A stretch of 64,000 bases of DNA from Spirochaetales bacterium (GTDB taxonomy: Bacteria > Spirochaetota > Spirochaetia > Treponematales > Treponemataceae), in the NCBI GenBank assembly GCA_029098225.1, contig JAQXNX010000012.1, forward strand, positions 1 to 64,000. The letters run 5' to 3'. The translations under genes were made by a program, and so were the position numbers. Every line of letters begins with the position of its first letter. Position 1 is the first letter of the stretch. Positions 36,141 through 45,294 of this stretch are shown one piece after another. The notes below the pieces were generated by a model. The model made no database searches, was not told the DNA's origin, and was given only the letters and a program-made list of their open reading frames with translations.

Positions 36141-37769
36141 ATGAGTAACGAAAATCAGAACAACGAAAAAAGAGATCCACTCCTCTGTCACTGGGCAGAT
36201 CAGATGGCTAACCAGATTATCCGCGAGAAGGGAGATCTGGATTTATACACCTGTGCTTCAGGAATTACACCTTCTGGAACAGTTCACCTTGGAAACTTCC
36301 GCGAAATCATTACAGTAGACTTAGTAGTTCGCGCCCTCCGCGACCGCGGTAAGAAAGTACGTTTTATTTATTCCTGGGATGACTACGACGTATTCCGCAA
36401 GGTTCCTGCTAACATGCCGGACCCTGAAATCCTTGAAAAATATCTTCGATATCCAATTACCGAAGTACCAGATACAACCGGCCGCAACGAAAACTATGCC
36501 CGCCATCACGAGGTTGATATTGAAACTCAGCTTCCACGCGTTGGCATTCAGCCGGAGTTCCTTTATCAGGCAAGCCGTTATCGTGCAAACCGCTACGCAG
36601 AAGGAATGCGCAAGGCTATGCAGAACCGCGACGTAATCAAGGAATGTCTTAACGAATACCGCGACGATGCTCACAAAATGAAGCCGGAAGATGTTTACTG
36701 GCCAGTTGCAATTTTCTGCGGTAAGTGCCAGAAAGATACAACAGAAATCCTAGACTACGACGGAGAATACGGAATCACATATAAGTGTGAATGCGGTCAT
36801 ACAGAAACTGCAGATATTCGTACTTTCAAAGGCGCAAAACTCGGCTGGCGTGTAGACTGGCCAATGAGATGGAACGAAGAAAAGGTAGTATTTGAGCCGG
36901 GTGGAAAAGACCATATTTCTCCGGGCGGAAGCTACGACACTGCAAAACTTGTAAGCAAGCGTATTTATGGCTGGGACGCTCCTGTTACAATGCGTTATGA
37001 CTTCGTAAACCTCAAGGGTGTTCCTGGTAAGATGTCTTCTTCTAAGGGTAAGGTAATTGCTCTTCCTGATGCTCTTGATATCTATCAGGCAGAAGTTCTC
37101 CGCTACCTTTTTGCCGGAACAAGACCTAACACAGAATTTGCAATCAGCTTTGATATGGATGTTCTTAAAGTTTATGAAGACTACGACAAGACAGAGCGTA
37201 TCGTTTACGGAATCGACAAGGCTAAATCAGATGACCACTTCAATAAGGAAAAGCGCATTTATATGCTGAGTCAGATTGACGGAAAGATTCCTGAGGTTAT
37301 GCCATATCAGATTACGATCCGCCAGCTTACAACACTGCTTCAGATTTATTCTGGTGATATTGATGCTGTAATTAAGGCTCTTGGAGATGTAAAACCTGAA
37401 CAGGAAGAGCGCCTCCGCCGCCGCATTGAATGTGCATGGTTCTGGGTAAAGCATTCTGCGCCAGACTGTGCTCCAGATTTCTGTTTTGAACTTCGCAACG
37501 ATGGAAGCAAGGCTGATTTGTCTGGCGACCTTTTGACTGCTGTTAAACGCGTTCGTGATGAAGTTCTTCCAAAGCTCGATTCTTTCCAGCTGGATAAGGA
37601 ATGCCAGCAGGCTATGTATGACATTGCAACAGAGATGGGACTTGAGTCTAAAGCTTTGTTTACTGCACTCTACAATGCACTTATCAACAAGGATCAGGGA
37701 CCACGCCTCGGCAGCTTCTTCCGCATTATTGGAAAAGAGAAGCTTGAAAAGATTTTAAGTGTATACTAA
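36141..37769 (+). CDS. lysS: Class I lysyl-tRNA synthetase
   Basis: 542 residues of the archaeal/spirochaete class I LysRS (LysRS1), unrelated to the bacterial class II enzyme. The HIGH-type motif is GTVHLGNFREI, the KMSKS motif is GKMSSSKGK, and a zinc-binding CxxC pair set appears in IFCGKCQK and YKCECGH. It charges tRNA-Lys. The frame opens 27 nt earlier (36114), but TATAAT at 36128-36133 lies between the two ATGs, favouring the 36141 start. The gene is followed by the purO-type gene after 35 bp. Compared with neighbours, codons are richer in C-ending triplets, as expected for high expression. Confidence 0.95.
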   Translation: MSNENQNNEKRDPLLCHWADQMANQIIREKGDLDLYTCASGITPSGTVHLGNFREIITVDLVVRALRDRGKKVRFIYSWDDYDVFRKVPANMPDPEILEKYLRYPITEVPDTTGRNENYARHHEVDIETQLPRVGIQPEFLYQASRYRANRYAEGMRKAMQNRDVIKECLNEYRDDAHKMKPEDVYWPVAIFCGKCQKDTTEILDYDGEYGITYKCECGHTETADIRTFKGAKLGWRVDWPMRWNEEKVVFEPGGKDHISPGGSYDTAKLVSKRIYGWDAPVTMRYDFVNLKGVPGKMSSSKGKVIALPDALDIYQAEVLRYLFAGTRPNTEFAISFDMDVLKVYEDYDKTERIVYGIDKAKSDDHFNKEKRIYMLSQIDGKIPEVMPYQITIRQLTTLLQIYSGDIDAVIKALGDVKPEQEERLRRRIECAWFWVKHSAPDCAPDFCFELRNDGSKADLSGDLLTAVKRVRDEVLPKLDSFQLDKECQQAMYDIATEMGLESKALFTALYNALINKDQGPRLGSFFRIIGKEKLEKILSVY

Positions 37770-37804
37770 CGAGTGTTAGTAAAAGATTTTTAGGGGTTTT
37801 TAAA

Positions 37805-38545
37805 ATGAAAATTTTGAATTTAAAAGAAGAACTTTCTCGCACCAGCTATCCTGGACGCGGAATTATTGCCGGAAAATCTGCTGATGGAAAATATGCAGTA
37901 AGCGCTTACTGGACAATGGGAAGAAGTGCCGGAAGCCGAAATAGAATTTTTGTTTCTGAAAATGAAAATGGAACAGAAGTAATCAGAACTAAAGCTTTCG
38001 ATGAAACTTTGGTTGCTGGAGATCCAAGTCTTATTATTTATGCTGCAGTCCGTCAGTTTGAAAATTCAACAATTGTTACAAACGGCGATCAGACTGATAC
38101 AATTTATGAAGGTCTTAAAAAAGGTCTTACCTTTGAACAGTCATTAAGAAGCAGAAAATACGAACACGATGCTCCAAACTTTACACCACGTATTTCTTCT
38201 TTGCTTACTCTTAATGGTTCTGGAGATAAAGCATCTTATGATTATGCACTTTCTATTCTGAAGAGTGACAATGGAAACGGCGATAATACTTTGCGTTTTA
38301 CATATGCTTACGATAATCCTCAGAATGGAGAAGGGCACTATATTCATACTTACATGGAAGATGGAAATCCTCTTCCAAGCTTTGAAGGTGAGCCTGTAAA
38401 GGTTGAACTCAAAGGTGGACTTAATGAAATTGCAGATGAAATCTGGAATTCATTGAATTCAGATAATAAGGTATCTCTTTTTGTACGTTTTATTGAAATT
38501 TCTACAGGAAAATATGAACAGAAAATAATCAATAAAAATATATAA
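37805..38545 (+). CDS. purO: IMP cyclohydrolase, PurO type
   Basis: 246 residues of the single-domain IMP cyclohydrolase family first known from archaea: N-terminal TSYPGRGIIAGKSADGKYAVSAYWTMGRSAGSRNR, then TNGDQTDTIYEGL, DAPNFTPRISSLL and AYDNPQNGEGHYIHTYMEDG. It closes FAICAR to IMP, the last step of purine synthesis. Bacteria usually use the N-terminal domain of PurH; here PurH-like (12099) has lost that site. SD-like AGGGG before the ATG. Downstream of lysS, likely co-transcribed. Family is clear; in vivo substrate is inferred. Confidence 0.88.
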   Translation: MKILNLKEELSRTSYPGRGIIAGKSADGKYAVSAYWTMGRSAGSRNRIFVSENENGTEVIRTKAFDETLVAGDPSLIIYAAVRQFENSTIVTNGDQTDTIYEGLKKGLTFEQSLRSRKYEHDAPNFTPRISSLLTLNGSGDKASYDYALSILKSDNGNGDNTLRFTYAYDNPQNGEGHYIHTYMEDGNPLPSFEGEPVKVELKGGLNEIADEIWNSLNSDNKVSLFVRFIEISTGKYEQKIINKNI

Positions 38546-38622
38546 ATATAAATAAACGGAGGAGTAGTCGGACGCTGGCTTCAGTTTTTTTGAAACAGTA
38601 CCGGCTGTTGCAGATGACAACA

Positions 38623-39711
38623 ATGAAAAGAATTGTTCTATGCTACAGTATTATATTATTATCCTCCGTTTTTTTATTTTTTTCATGTTCATCATTTAAA
38701 GATAAATCCTGGGAAGAAGATTATATCGTTAATGATGATTATAAAGAGTTTTCGAATAAGGTTGATGATTATTTAACAGAATCAAACTTTAATGGTTGCG
38801 TTCTTGTAGGTCAGAATAAAAAAATAATTTTTGCAAAAGGTTATGGACTTTGTGATGTAAAGGATAAGTATTCTCAGGAAATCACAATTCATACAGTTTT
38901 TGAAACAGGTTCGCTTTCCAAACTTGCAACTGCCTGCTGTGTAATGCAGCTTGCTCAAAAAAATAAAATATCTGTAAAAGATAATTTACTCGATTATTTT
39001 CCAGCTTATAAAAAATCTCCGGATATTACAATTGATCTTCTTTTAAGAATGCGGTCGGGTTTAACTGATTGCATTAATTCTTCTGATGAATTTTTTTCTT
39101 CAAAGATTTATAAAGAAGTTTTAAAAAAGCAGTACGCGAATCAGCCGCTAAAAGAAAATCTTGTCTTAGAAAATTTTTATACGGCACCTTTACTAACTAA
39201 TCCTGACAGTACATATTTTTACTGCAATACAAATTATTATCTGCTTGCCAAAATTGTAGAAGAGGTTTCCGGCACACCGTTTAATAATTATTTAAAACAA
39301 AATGTTTTTGATGTTGCAGGAATGAAAAATACTAACACAGACTTCCAGAGAACAGATTCAAAAGGTTACGATTATCTTGGAAGATATTACAGTATTCCTT
39401 CTGAACTGGCATTTGGCTGCGGAAGTGTTAATTCAACAGTACTAGATTTGTTTAAATTTAATACTGCTTTTGCAGAGGGAAAAATTGTAAAAAAGAAAAC
39501 CGTTAAAAAAATGACTGATTTTGATTCTTACGGTTATGGAATTTATTGTAAGGAAAATGAAATTTTTCATTCAGGCGCAACAAATGTTTTTAATTCATAT
39601 AATTCCTATGATTTCAAAAATAAACTTTCTGTCATTGTTTTGATTAATGAACCTGTGAGTAAAACAAATGCAACAATTGTTGCAGGAAATATAAAAAAGT
39701 ATTGGGAATAG
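38623..39711 (+). CDS. Beta-lactamase-fold serine hydrolase lipoprotein
   Basis: About 362 residues. Lipoprotein signal (MKRIVLCYSIILLSSVFLFFSC) then a class C/penicillin-binding-like serine hydrolase: S-x-x-K in ETGSLSKLATACC, Tyr motif YCNTNYYLLAKIVEEVSG, and HSGATNVFNSY near the C-terminus at the KTG/HxG position. Such exported enzymes may be D,D-peptidases or esterases; true beta-lactamase activity is not implied. The start is uncertain, with in-frame options at 38590 (TTG) and 38614; 38623 gives the most typical signal peptide. No clear SD. Confidence 0.85.
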   Translation: MKRIVLCYSIILLSSVFLFFSCSSFKDKSWEEDYIVNDDYKEFSNKVDDYLTESNFNGCVLVGQNKKIIFAKGYGLCDVKDKYSQEITIHTVFETGSLSKLATACCVMQLAQKNKISVKDNLLDYFPAYKKSPDITIDLLLRMRSGLTDCINSSDEFFSSKIYKEVLKKQYANQPLKENLVLENFYTAPLLTNPDSTYFYCNTNYYLLAKIVEEVSGTPFNNYLKQNVFDVAGMKNTNTDFQRTDSKGYDYLGRYYSIPSELAFGCGSVNSTVLDLFKFNTAFAEGKIVKKKTVKKMTDFDSYGYGIYCKENEIFHSGATNVFNSYNSYDFKNKLSVIVLINEPVSKTNATIVAGNIKKYWE

Positions 39712-39744
39712 CAGGAAAAATCTGCTGGCCTCGAGGAGAAAGAA

Positions 39745-40389
39745 ATGAAGCGTTTATTTGATTTTATACTCTTAAATTTTTTATGGATTATTTTTAGTAT
39801 TCCTATAATTACAACCGGAGCATCTACTTGTGCTGCTTATTATGTAACTTTAAAATTAGTTGACAGTAAAGAAAATCCTGATGGCTTTGCTTTACTGGAT
39901 GTTATAAAATTATTTTTAAAAGGCTTTAAGCAGAATTTTAAACAGGGAACAATATTGTGGGCTTTTACCGCTCCCTGCATTTACGCTTCTTATTTATTAT
40001 GGAAGCTTGTACTTTCAGCAGATGATTTGAATATATTTTTTATAATAGGCGCAGCAATTTATACGCTTATAGAAGCAGTATTTATTATCTTTTCTTATCC
40101 AATTATTGCCCGATATTATACTAACTTAAAAACTGCAGTAAGAAATTCTTTTGGCACTGCTTTATTATATTTAAAAAGCACTGTTTTGATTTTTATTCTT
40201 GTTGCATTGGAAACAGCTTTTTTCATCTGGAATAAATATACAATGCTTAGTGCAATTGTAATCGGGCCGGAGCTCATTATTTTTACAGTTAGTTATGTAC
40301 TGAAAAAAGTTTTTGTGAATATAGAAAAAATGAATGAAAAAAAAGAAAGCTCAGAAGAGGCTGAAGCTACAGAAAATACCAGTGACTAA
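39745..40389 (+). CDS. YesL family (DUF624) membrane protein
   Basis: 214 residues, five or so hydrophobic segments. The N-terminus MKRLFDFILLNFLWIIFSIPIITTGASTCAAYYVTLKLV and the following F-x-K-G-F-K-Q-N-F-K segment are the hallmark of the YesL/DUF624 family, often found beside carbohydrate transport genes in Firmicutes. Function unknown. The acidic tail (KKESSEEAEATENTSD) is cytoplasmic. SD GAGGAG. It overlaps the convergent radical SAM gene by 4 bp. Confidence 0.85.
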   Translation: MKRLFDFILLNFLWIIFSIPIITTGASTCAAYYVTLKLVDSKENPDGFALLDVIKLFLKGFKQNFKQGTILWAFTAPCIYASYLLWKLVLSADDLNIFFIIGAAIYTLIEAVFIIFSYPIIARYYTNLKTAVRNSFGTALLYLKSTVLIFILVALETAFFIWNKYTMLSAIVIGPELIIFTVSYVLKKVFVNIEKMNEKKESSEEAEATENTSD

Positions 40390-41381
40390 TTTAAGCAGTG
40401 CCATAGAGGCTTTGCGAGTTTATTAGAAAATGGTTGCGGTCTGGTAAAATCCGGAAGCCAGCTTGTATCATCACTTAATTCCTGATAGAAAAGGTATTCA
40501 AAATCATAGGCTTCTATTAAATCCTGAATATCTTCATCTTCTTCTTTTGTAACAAGGCGATCTTCCAATTCTTTTATTTTACCTTTTTTTGCGGGAATAG
40601 GAGTGTACTGATTCATTAACGAAACAATAGCTTTTTTGTCTGCATTATTTTTCAGCCATTCTAAAACATCTGCTGTCTGTTCGAATTTTCCAGGTAAAAA
40701 AAGATGTCTTATAATTACTCCGCTGTATATTTTTTCAACTTCAGGATTTTCCGAGGAATCATTATTTTTAATAGTTTTAATTTCCAAAGGATTATTATCT
40801 ATCATCCATTTAATAGCCTTTTCTGCTACTTCCGGGTAATCCGGAGCTGCAAAAAGAGATTTGGAAAGTTCTTTATCCAGAGTTTTTAAATCCGGAAGCC
40901 AGATTGTAACTAAACCTCGTAAAAGCTCCAGCATTTCTACATTTTCGTAGGCAGAAGAATTCCAGCAGAATGGAATTGTAACTCCGGCATTTTTAGCTGC
41001 TTTAAGGAACTCTGCAATTTTTGGAATATGATGGCTTCCTGTAACAAGATTGATGTTTTCTGCGCCAGCATTCTGAAGTTCAAGACAGATTTTTGTAAAT
41101 TCCTCTGAAGAAACAGGTCTCCCAAGACCTTCCTGCGAAATCTGATAATTCTGGCAGAATTTACAGCGCAATGTACAGCCTGTAAAAAAAATGGTTCCGC
41201 TACCGCCCTTTACCGTAACAAGAGGTTCTTCTCCAAAATGAAGTCCTGCAAATGCAATTCTTAAATCTGAATTTTCTCCACAAAAATTTTTAACTGAATT
41301 CTGGGTTCTGTCAATTCTGCATTTTTTGGGACATTGTGTGCAGCTTGTATAATATTTCTGAATATTCTGTAAATTATTCAT
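40386..41381 (-). CDS. Radical SAM protein, PflA-related (COG1313 type)
   Basis: 331 residues. The Fe-S/SAM motif C-x3-C-x2-C is FFTGCTLRCKFCQNYQIS at about residues 70-85. An N-terminal cysteine cluster (CTQCPKKCRIDR, FCGE) is typical of the PflA-like subgroup annotated as putative pyruvate formate-lyase activating enzyme. Gly-rich VKGGSGTIF precedes the cluster. The ATG follows the upstream gene stop by 3 bp, so it is probably coupled. No glycyl-radical enzyme gene is in the window, so the target is unknown. Confidence 0.85.
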   Translation of the reverse strand: MNNLQNIQKYYTSCTQCPKKCRIDRTQNSVKNFCGENSDLRIAFAGLHFGEEPLVTVKGGSGTIFFTGCTLRCKFCQNYQISQEGLGRPVSSEEFTKICLELQNAGAENINLVTGSHHIPKIAEFLKAAKNAGVTIPFCWNSSAYENVEMLELLRGLVTIWLPDLKTLDKELSKSLFAAPDYPEVAEKAIKWMIDNNPLEIKTIKNNDSSENPEVEKIYSGVIIRHLFLPGKFEQTADVLEWLKNNADKKAIVSLMNQYTPIPAKKGKIKELEDRLVTKEEDEDIQDLIEAYDFEYLFYQELSDDTSWLPDFTRPQPFSNKLAKPLWHCLN

Positions 41382-41384
41382 TTA

Positions 41385-41789
41385 TCAGTAAACACCTTTG
41401 CTTACAAGAATTTTCATTAAATCCTGCAGGACTTCTACAGGCAGTTCTTCTGCTTCAAAATTTACAAGGCGTCCAAGCTCTTCCCAGTCTTTATTGCTTA
41501 TTAAATCCTGATATTCATCGCTGTTATCCAAAAAGGCAAGAAAAGCAGCTAATAAATTCTGATTTTTTTCTGAAGGCTCTTCTGTAATATTTTGCGACTT
41601 CCAGATATATTCATTTTCCCAGTAATCAAAAATTGAATGGGGAAGAGAACCGGGGCAACTGGTCGTTCGCTCAAAAAGTCTTTGAATATCATTTTTTACG
41701 CGGTTATAATCAGACTTGCCTCCATTATTATGGCGGTCATATTTTAAAGATTTTTGTATATCGGTTAAAAATTTATTTATATCAGTCAT
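41385..41789 (-). CDS. Hypothetical acidic protein
   Basis: 134 residues, no signal peptide, no membrane segment, helical and acidic toward the C-terminus (NSDEYQDLISNKDWEELGRLVNFEAEELPVEVLQ). I do not recognise the family. It sits 3 bp upstream of the radical SAM gene and likely shares its mRNA. GATAAT at 41798-41803 lies 8 nt before the ATG, with at most a weak AGG as SD. Confidence 0.7.
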   Translation of the reverse strand: MTDINKFLTDIQKSLKYDRHNNGGKSDYNRVKNDIQRLFERTTSCPGSLPHSIFDYWENEYIWKSQNITEEPSEKNQNLLAAFLAFLDNSDEYQDLISNKDWEELGRLVNFEAEELPVEVLQDLMKILVSKGVY

Positions 41790-41886
41790 AAGCCTATATT
41801 ATCAGAAAAAAATATGAATGTCAGTGAATATGAATCAGAAAAAATCATAATAGTATTTTCTGATGTACAACTTGTTTTTTGTGATG

Positions 41887-41892
41887 TATAAT
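41887..41892 (+). promoter_or_regulatory. -10 box of the diguanylate cyclase gene
   Basis: TATAAT ends 7 nt before the ATG at 41900; TGTACA (41864-41869) is a possible -35 with a 17-bp spacer. No SD, so a leaderless transcript is predicted. Confidence 0.6.
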
Positions 41893-41899
41893 TTTAAAT

Positions 41900-43210
41900 A
41901 TGGAAAAAGTCCTTTTATGTATAAAAGATTATCAAACAATCAGAGCCTTTTCCTCTTTTTTATCTGATGACTATGAAGTAGATGTCGCTTCGAACGAAGT
42001 AGATTCAATTAACTGCTTACAGGAAAATCAGTATTCGCTAATTTTAATAGATTTTACTCCATTAAGTTTTAACGGGCAGTCTGTTCTGGATTATATGCAG
42101 AAATCGAATCAGATTTCTAATCAGCCGGTTTCTATTATTCTTGATACAACAAATCTTCAGCAGGAACTCGATTTATTTAATATGGGTTGTGCGGAGCTTT
42201 TTCATAAGCCTTTTGATTCAATTATAACAAGAAAAAGAATTCAAAATGTAATTACAATTTTTACTTTAAAGAAAAATGTTTCTGATTATGAGCAGAAGCT
42301 TGTTACTGATCCGCTTACAGGATTATTGAACCGTGATGGCTTTGAATCTAACGTAAGAAAAGCTATTAAGTCAAAAGAGCCGGGCGCATTTATTATGTGC
42401 GATCTGGATGGACTCAAATTTATAAATGATAATTATACACATCAGGTTGGAGATAATATTATTCAGGGAGTTGGAAAAACTCTTACAAAAACCATGCCTA
42501 AAGATTCCCTGATTGCACATGTTTCCGGTGATGAATTTTGTGTTTATATAAATAACGAAAAAGACGAAAAAGTTATTGCTTCTTATTGCGAAAATTTCCA
42601 GAAAACCTTGTTGAGCTCTGTTTTGCTTCCGGATGTTTCGCGTCCGGTAACAGCTTCTCTTGGAATTGCAGTATTCCCGACAGTTGCTTCTACTTATGAA
42701 AATCTTCATTCAAAAGCTGATCACGCAATGCTCTATGTAAAAAATCATGGAAAAAATGCATATAAGTTTCATGCTCCTCGTGATGACAGGGAAGAATTAT
42801 TAAAGGGGCGTCAGGAATGTACAAAAGTTTCAATGAGTTTAATGCTCAAGGAAAGAGAAGGTGAAGAAATTCAAACCTGGCTTAAATTCGGTGAATTCAG
42901 AATCGTTTATATAGTATATCAGAAATATTCTAAAGACAAAGTTGATGCCAGAAAGTGTCAGCTGAATATTATAGATAAAACAAATCCTGAAAATCCTGAT
43001 CCTAAAAAAATAAATTCATTGCACGAAAAGATTTCTATATTTATAAAGGAATCTCAGCTTCCGGGAATTTTTTCGTGGTACAGCATAAACCAGCTGATGA
43101 TTCTTGCGATAGAAAGAGAAACAATTCCACGAGGCTTGGGAAGACTTAAGCAGGAATTGGCAAATGAAATGAATGTATTGAATCTTGATATAGAATTAAA
43201 GGATAATTAG
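41900..43210 (+). CDS. Response-regulator-like diguanylate cyclase (REC-GGDEF)
   Basis: 436 residues. Residues 1-120 form a receiver-like domain with phospho-acceptor candidate D51 (ILIDFTP) and the conserved Lys of HKPF at ~103, though the acidic pair is reduced to D10. Residues ~135-280 are a GGDEF domain (DPLTGLLNRDGFE, CDLDGLKFINDNYTHQVGDNI). The active loop is SGDEF (209-213), a functional variant of GGDEF. No RxxD inhibitory site precedes it. The ~150-residue C-terminal part is unfamiliar. Likely makes c-di-GMP under control of a histidine kinase located elsewhere. Confidence 0.9.
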   Translation: MEKVLLCIKDYQTIRAFSSFLSDDYEVDVASNEVDSINCLQENQYSLILIDFTPLSFNGQSVLDYMQKSNQISNQPVSIILDTTNLQQELDLFNMGCAELFHKPFDSIITRKRIQNVITIFTLKKNVSDYEQKLVTDPLTGLLNRDGFESNVRKAIKSKEPGAFIMCDLDGLKFINDNYTHQVGDNIIQGVGKTLTKTMPKDSLIAHVSGDEFCVYINNEKDEKVIASYCENFQKTLLSSVLLPDVSRPVTASLGIAVFPTVASTYENLHSKADHAMLYVKNHGKNAYKFHAPRDDREELLKGRQECTKVSMSLMLKEREGEEIQTWLKFGEFRIVYIVYQKYSKDKVDARKCQLNIIDKTNPENPDPKKINSLHEKISIFIKESQLPGIFSWYSINQLMILAIERETIPRGLGRLKQELANEMNVLNLDIELKDN

Positions 43211-43326
43211 TTCTTTTTCTAACTAAATCATATTCTGCAGAAAACTATCTTTTTTTTGAAAATCCTATTTTAATTTTCTTCTATATATAATATTATTGCA
43301 AAAAATAATTTGTGATATACGTCCAC

Positions 43327-43396
43327 GTCAAGGCATGCCTTGTTCATAGTCTTGACTTGTCCGTTTATCGGTTTTTATCAGGAGGATAAAACCGCT
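43327..43396 (+). promoter_or_regulatory. Leader of the S1 gene with two mutually exclusive hairpins
   Basis: The leader contains the palindrome CAAGGCATGCCTTG (43329-43342) and an overlapping longer inverted repeat GTCAAG (43327-43332) / CTTGAC (43351-43356). Both use the same left arm, so only one can form at a time. AGGAGG follows at about 43381. S1 genes are autoregulated in other bacteria, so a regulatory leader is plausible (inference). Confidence 0.4.
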
Positions 43397-44488
43397 ATGA
43401 ATAGATTTAATATTGGTGACAGCTTTGAAACTTCTGTAGTTGCTGTTACAGATTCTACAGTTTTTGTTGATTTGAGTGCTAAATCGGAAGGCGTAATTGA
43501 TGTTGCTGAATTTAAAGATGCAGATGGCAACGTAAGTGTAAAAGAAGGCGATAAAATCAAGGTTTTCTTTACCGGCGAAGTTCACGGCGAAATGCGTTTT
43601 ACAACAAAAATAGGAGGTTCTTCTGCTGATGATACTATGATTGAAAATGCATACAAAGGCGGTATTCCTGTAGAAGGCCATGTAGAAGCAGAAATCAAGG
43701 GTGGTTTTGAAGTAAAAATCGGTGGAAAACGGGCTTTCTGTCCATATTCACAAATGGGCTTTAAAGATAAAAAAGAACCTGCATTTTATGTTGGAAAAAC
43801 TTTGAGCTTTATCATCACTGAATATAAAAATGATGGAAAAGATATTCTTGTAAGCAACCGTAAGATAGGTGAATCGGAATATGCAAATGCGCTTGGTAAA
43901 CTTGCTGCACAGATTACTGAAGGCGCTGTCGTTACTGCTACAGTTGAAAGCATTGAAAAGTTTGGTGCTTTTGTAAACATTCAGGGCTTTCGTGCCCTTC
44001 TGCCAATCAGCGAGCTTTCTTTTGACCGCGTAACTGATGCAGGAGAAATTGTTGAAGTTGGTCAGGAACTCAATGTAAAGGTTATTCACACAGACTGGAA
44101 AAACGAGCGTGTAAGTGTAAGCCTTAAAGCTCTTCTAAAAGATCCATGGGAAGAAGCTGCAGCTAAGTTCCCGGCTGGAACAAAGGTAGACGGAAAAGTC
44201 AGCAAGATTATGGACTTTGGCCTTTTTATTAATCTTGATAAGGGAATTGATGGTCTTGTTCATATCAGCGAGCTTGAAGGTGTAAGTGCAAATACAAACC
44301 TGCGTAAGGTTTATAAGCCTGGCCAGCCAATGAGTGTTGTTGTTGAAAAGATAGATTCTGCTGCAAAGCGCATTTCTTTAAAGCCAGCAAATTCTGTTGA
44401 GCAGGATAACTCTGCAGAAAAATACATGAGCAGCCAGAGCGATGACGGAGAAACTTATAATCCGTTTGCTGCTTTGCTTCGTAAGTAA
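43397..44488 (+). CDS. Ribosomal protein S1-like RNA-binding protein (four S1 domains)
   Basis: 363 residues with four S1 (OB-fold) units. Recognisable are GDSFETSVVAVTDSTVFVDLSAKSEG, GGFEVKIGGKRAFCPYSQM, GAVVTATVESIEKFGAFVNIQGFRALLPISEL and GTKVDGKVSKIMDFGLFINLDKGIDGLVHISEL. E. coli S1 has six domains, while many AT-rich bacteria carry four-domain forms. It could be ribosomal S1 or a related S1-repeat regulator. ATG 43397 has a strong AGGAGG; the upstream in-frame ATG at 43340 is not used. The MBL gene starts directly at its stop. If many mRNAs here are leaderless, S1 dependence would differ between gene classes. Confidence 0.85.
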   Translation: MNRFNIGDSFETSVVAVTDSTVFVDLSAKSEGVIDVAEFKDADGNVSVKEGDKIKVFFTGEVHGEMRFTTKIGGSSADDTMIENAYKGGIPVEGHVEAEIKGGFEVKIGGKRAFCPYSQMGFKDKKEPAFYVGKTLSFIITEYKNDGKDILVSNRKIGESEYANALGKLAAQITEGAVVTATVESIEKFGAFVNIQGFRALLPISELSFDRVTDAGEIVEVGQELNVKVIHTDWKNERVSVSLKALLKDPWEEAAAKFPAGTKVDGKVSKIMDFGLFINLDKGIDGLVHISELEGVSANTNLRKVYKPGQPMSVVVEKIDSAAKRISLKPANSVEQDNSAEKYMSSQSDDGETYNPFAALLRK

Positions 44489-45163
44489 ATGCCTTTAATT
44501 AGTCTTACACCGGAAATTTCCTATCTTCCCTCTGTTGAAAAACCTATTTCCAGCGATGTGGTTTTTATAAAACCAGATGGTTCAGACACCACCTGGATTT
44601 TTGATGTGGGAACAAGCAGTGAGGCTGCCCGGCTCATAAATCAGATAGAGGGAAAAAAGAATATTGTAATTTCGCATTTTCATCCGGATCATATTCTGAA
44701 TCTGATTAAGGTTAAATACGATAAGCTTTACGTTACAAAATATACAAAAAAATACACAAGGGCAGGGGAAGTGCTGGAAGGCGACCTGGTTTTTCCAGAC
44801 GGCATAAAAATCAGCCAGATTCCATCGAGTCATTCAAAAGGCTGCCTTGTTCTTGAATACAAAGATTATGCTTTTCTTGGTGATGCAACATATGTCCGGT
44901 TCCGTCTGAACGCACGTGAGTATAACGTTCAGCAGCTCGAACAGATGATAAAGAAAATGGAAGAAATCACGGCACCAAACTTCTGCCTCAGCCACGACAA
45001 AACTTTTGTTCAGCCTAAAGAAAGTGTGCTCCGTATTTATAGAAAAATTCTTTCACGCCGCCAGAACGGCAATCCCACAATCAATGTAAACGACTTTTTT
45101 AACGCCGACGGTGGAGTAAAAGAAAGCGAAGATTCCCTTGGGAATAATGTGAAGGTAAAATAA
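44489..45163 (+). CDS. Metallo-beta-lactamase fold hydrolase
   Basis: 224 residues. The metal motif HxHxDH is SHFHPDH (H63, H65, D67, H68); a second ligand set appears in SSHSKGCLVLEY and FLGDATY. Unspecified MBL hydrolase; the short form without an RNA-processing insert suggests a small-molecule hydrolase. The ATG directly follows the S1 stop (TAA ATG), so translation is coupled. Confidence 0.85.
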   Translation: MPLISLTPEISYLPSVEKPISSDVVFIKPDGSDTTWIFDVGTSSEAARLINQIEGKKNIVISHFHPDHILNLIKVKYDKLYVTKYTKKYTRAGEVLEGDLVFPDGIKISQIPSSHSKGCLVLEYKDYAFLGDATYVRFRLNAREYNVQQLEQMIKKMEEITAPNFCLSHDKTFVQPKESVLRIYRKILSRRQNGNPTINVNDFFNADGGVKESEDSLGNNVKVK

Positions 45164-45283
45164 TTTATGCAATAATTACTTCCCGTCTTGGTGATTTTAA
45201 AACTTTTGTGGAAGTAATATCAAAAAAGTTAGAAAAGACATTCTTACCCTCTTTTTTTATTCAAATTCTCTTTTTCTTCTGCC

Positions 45284-45289
45284 GATAAT
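45284..45289 (+). promoter_or_regulatory. -10 element of rlmE
   Basis: GATAAT ends 5 nt before the rlmE ATG. The wider string GCCGATAA (45282-45289) equals the classical sigma-28 -10 element, with CAAA 15 nt upstream; TTCAAA at 45260-45265 with an 18-bp spacer also allows a sigma-70 reading. No SD precedes the gene. Confidence 0.5.
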
Positions 45290-45294
45290 TAAAT

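Noticed and set aside
36321..36674. 117-residue ORF antisense to lysS
   Set aside because: Shadow of a well-supported, codon-biased gene; nothing independent supports it.
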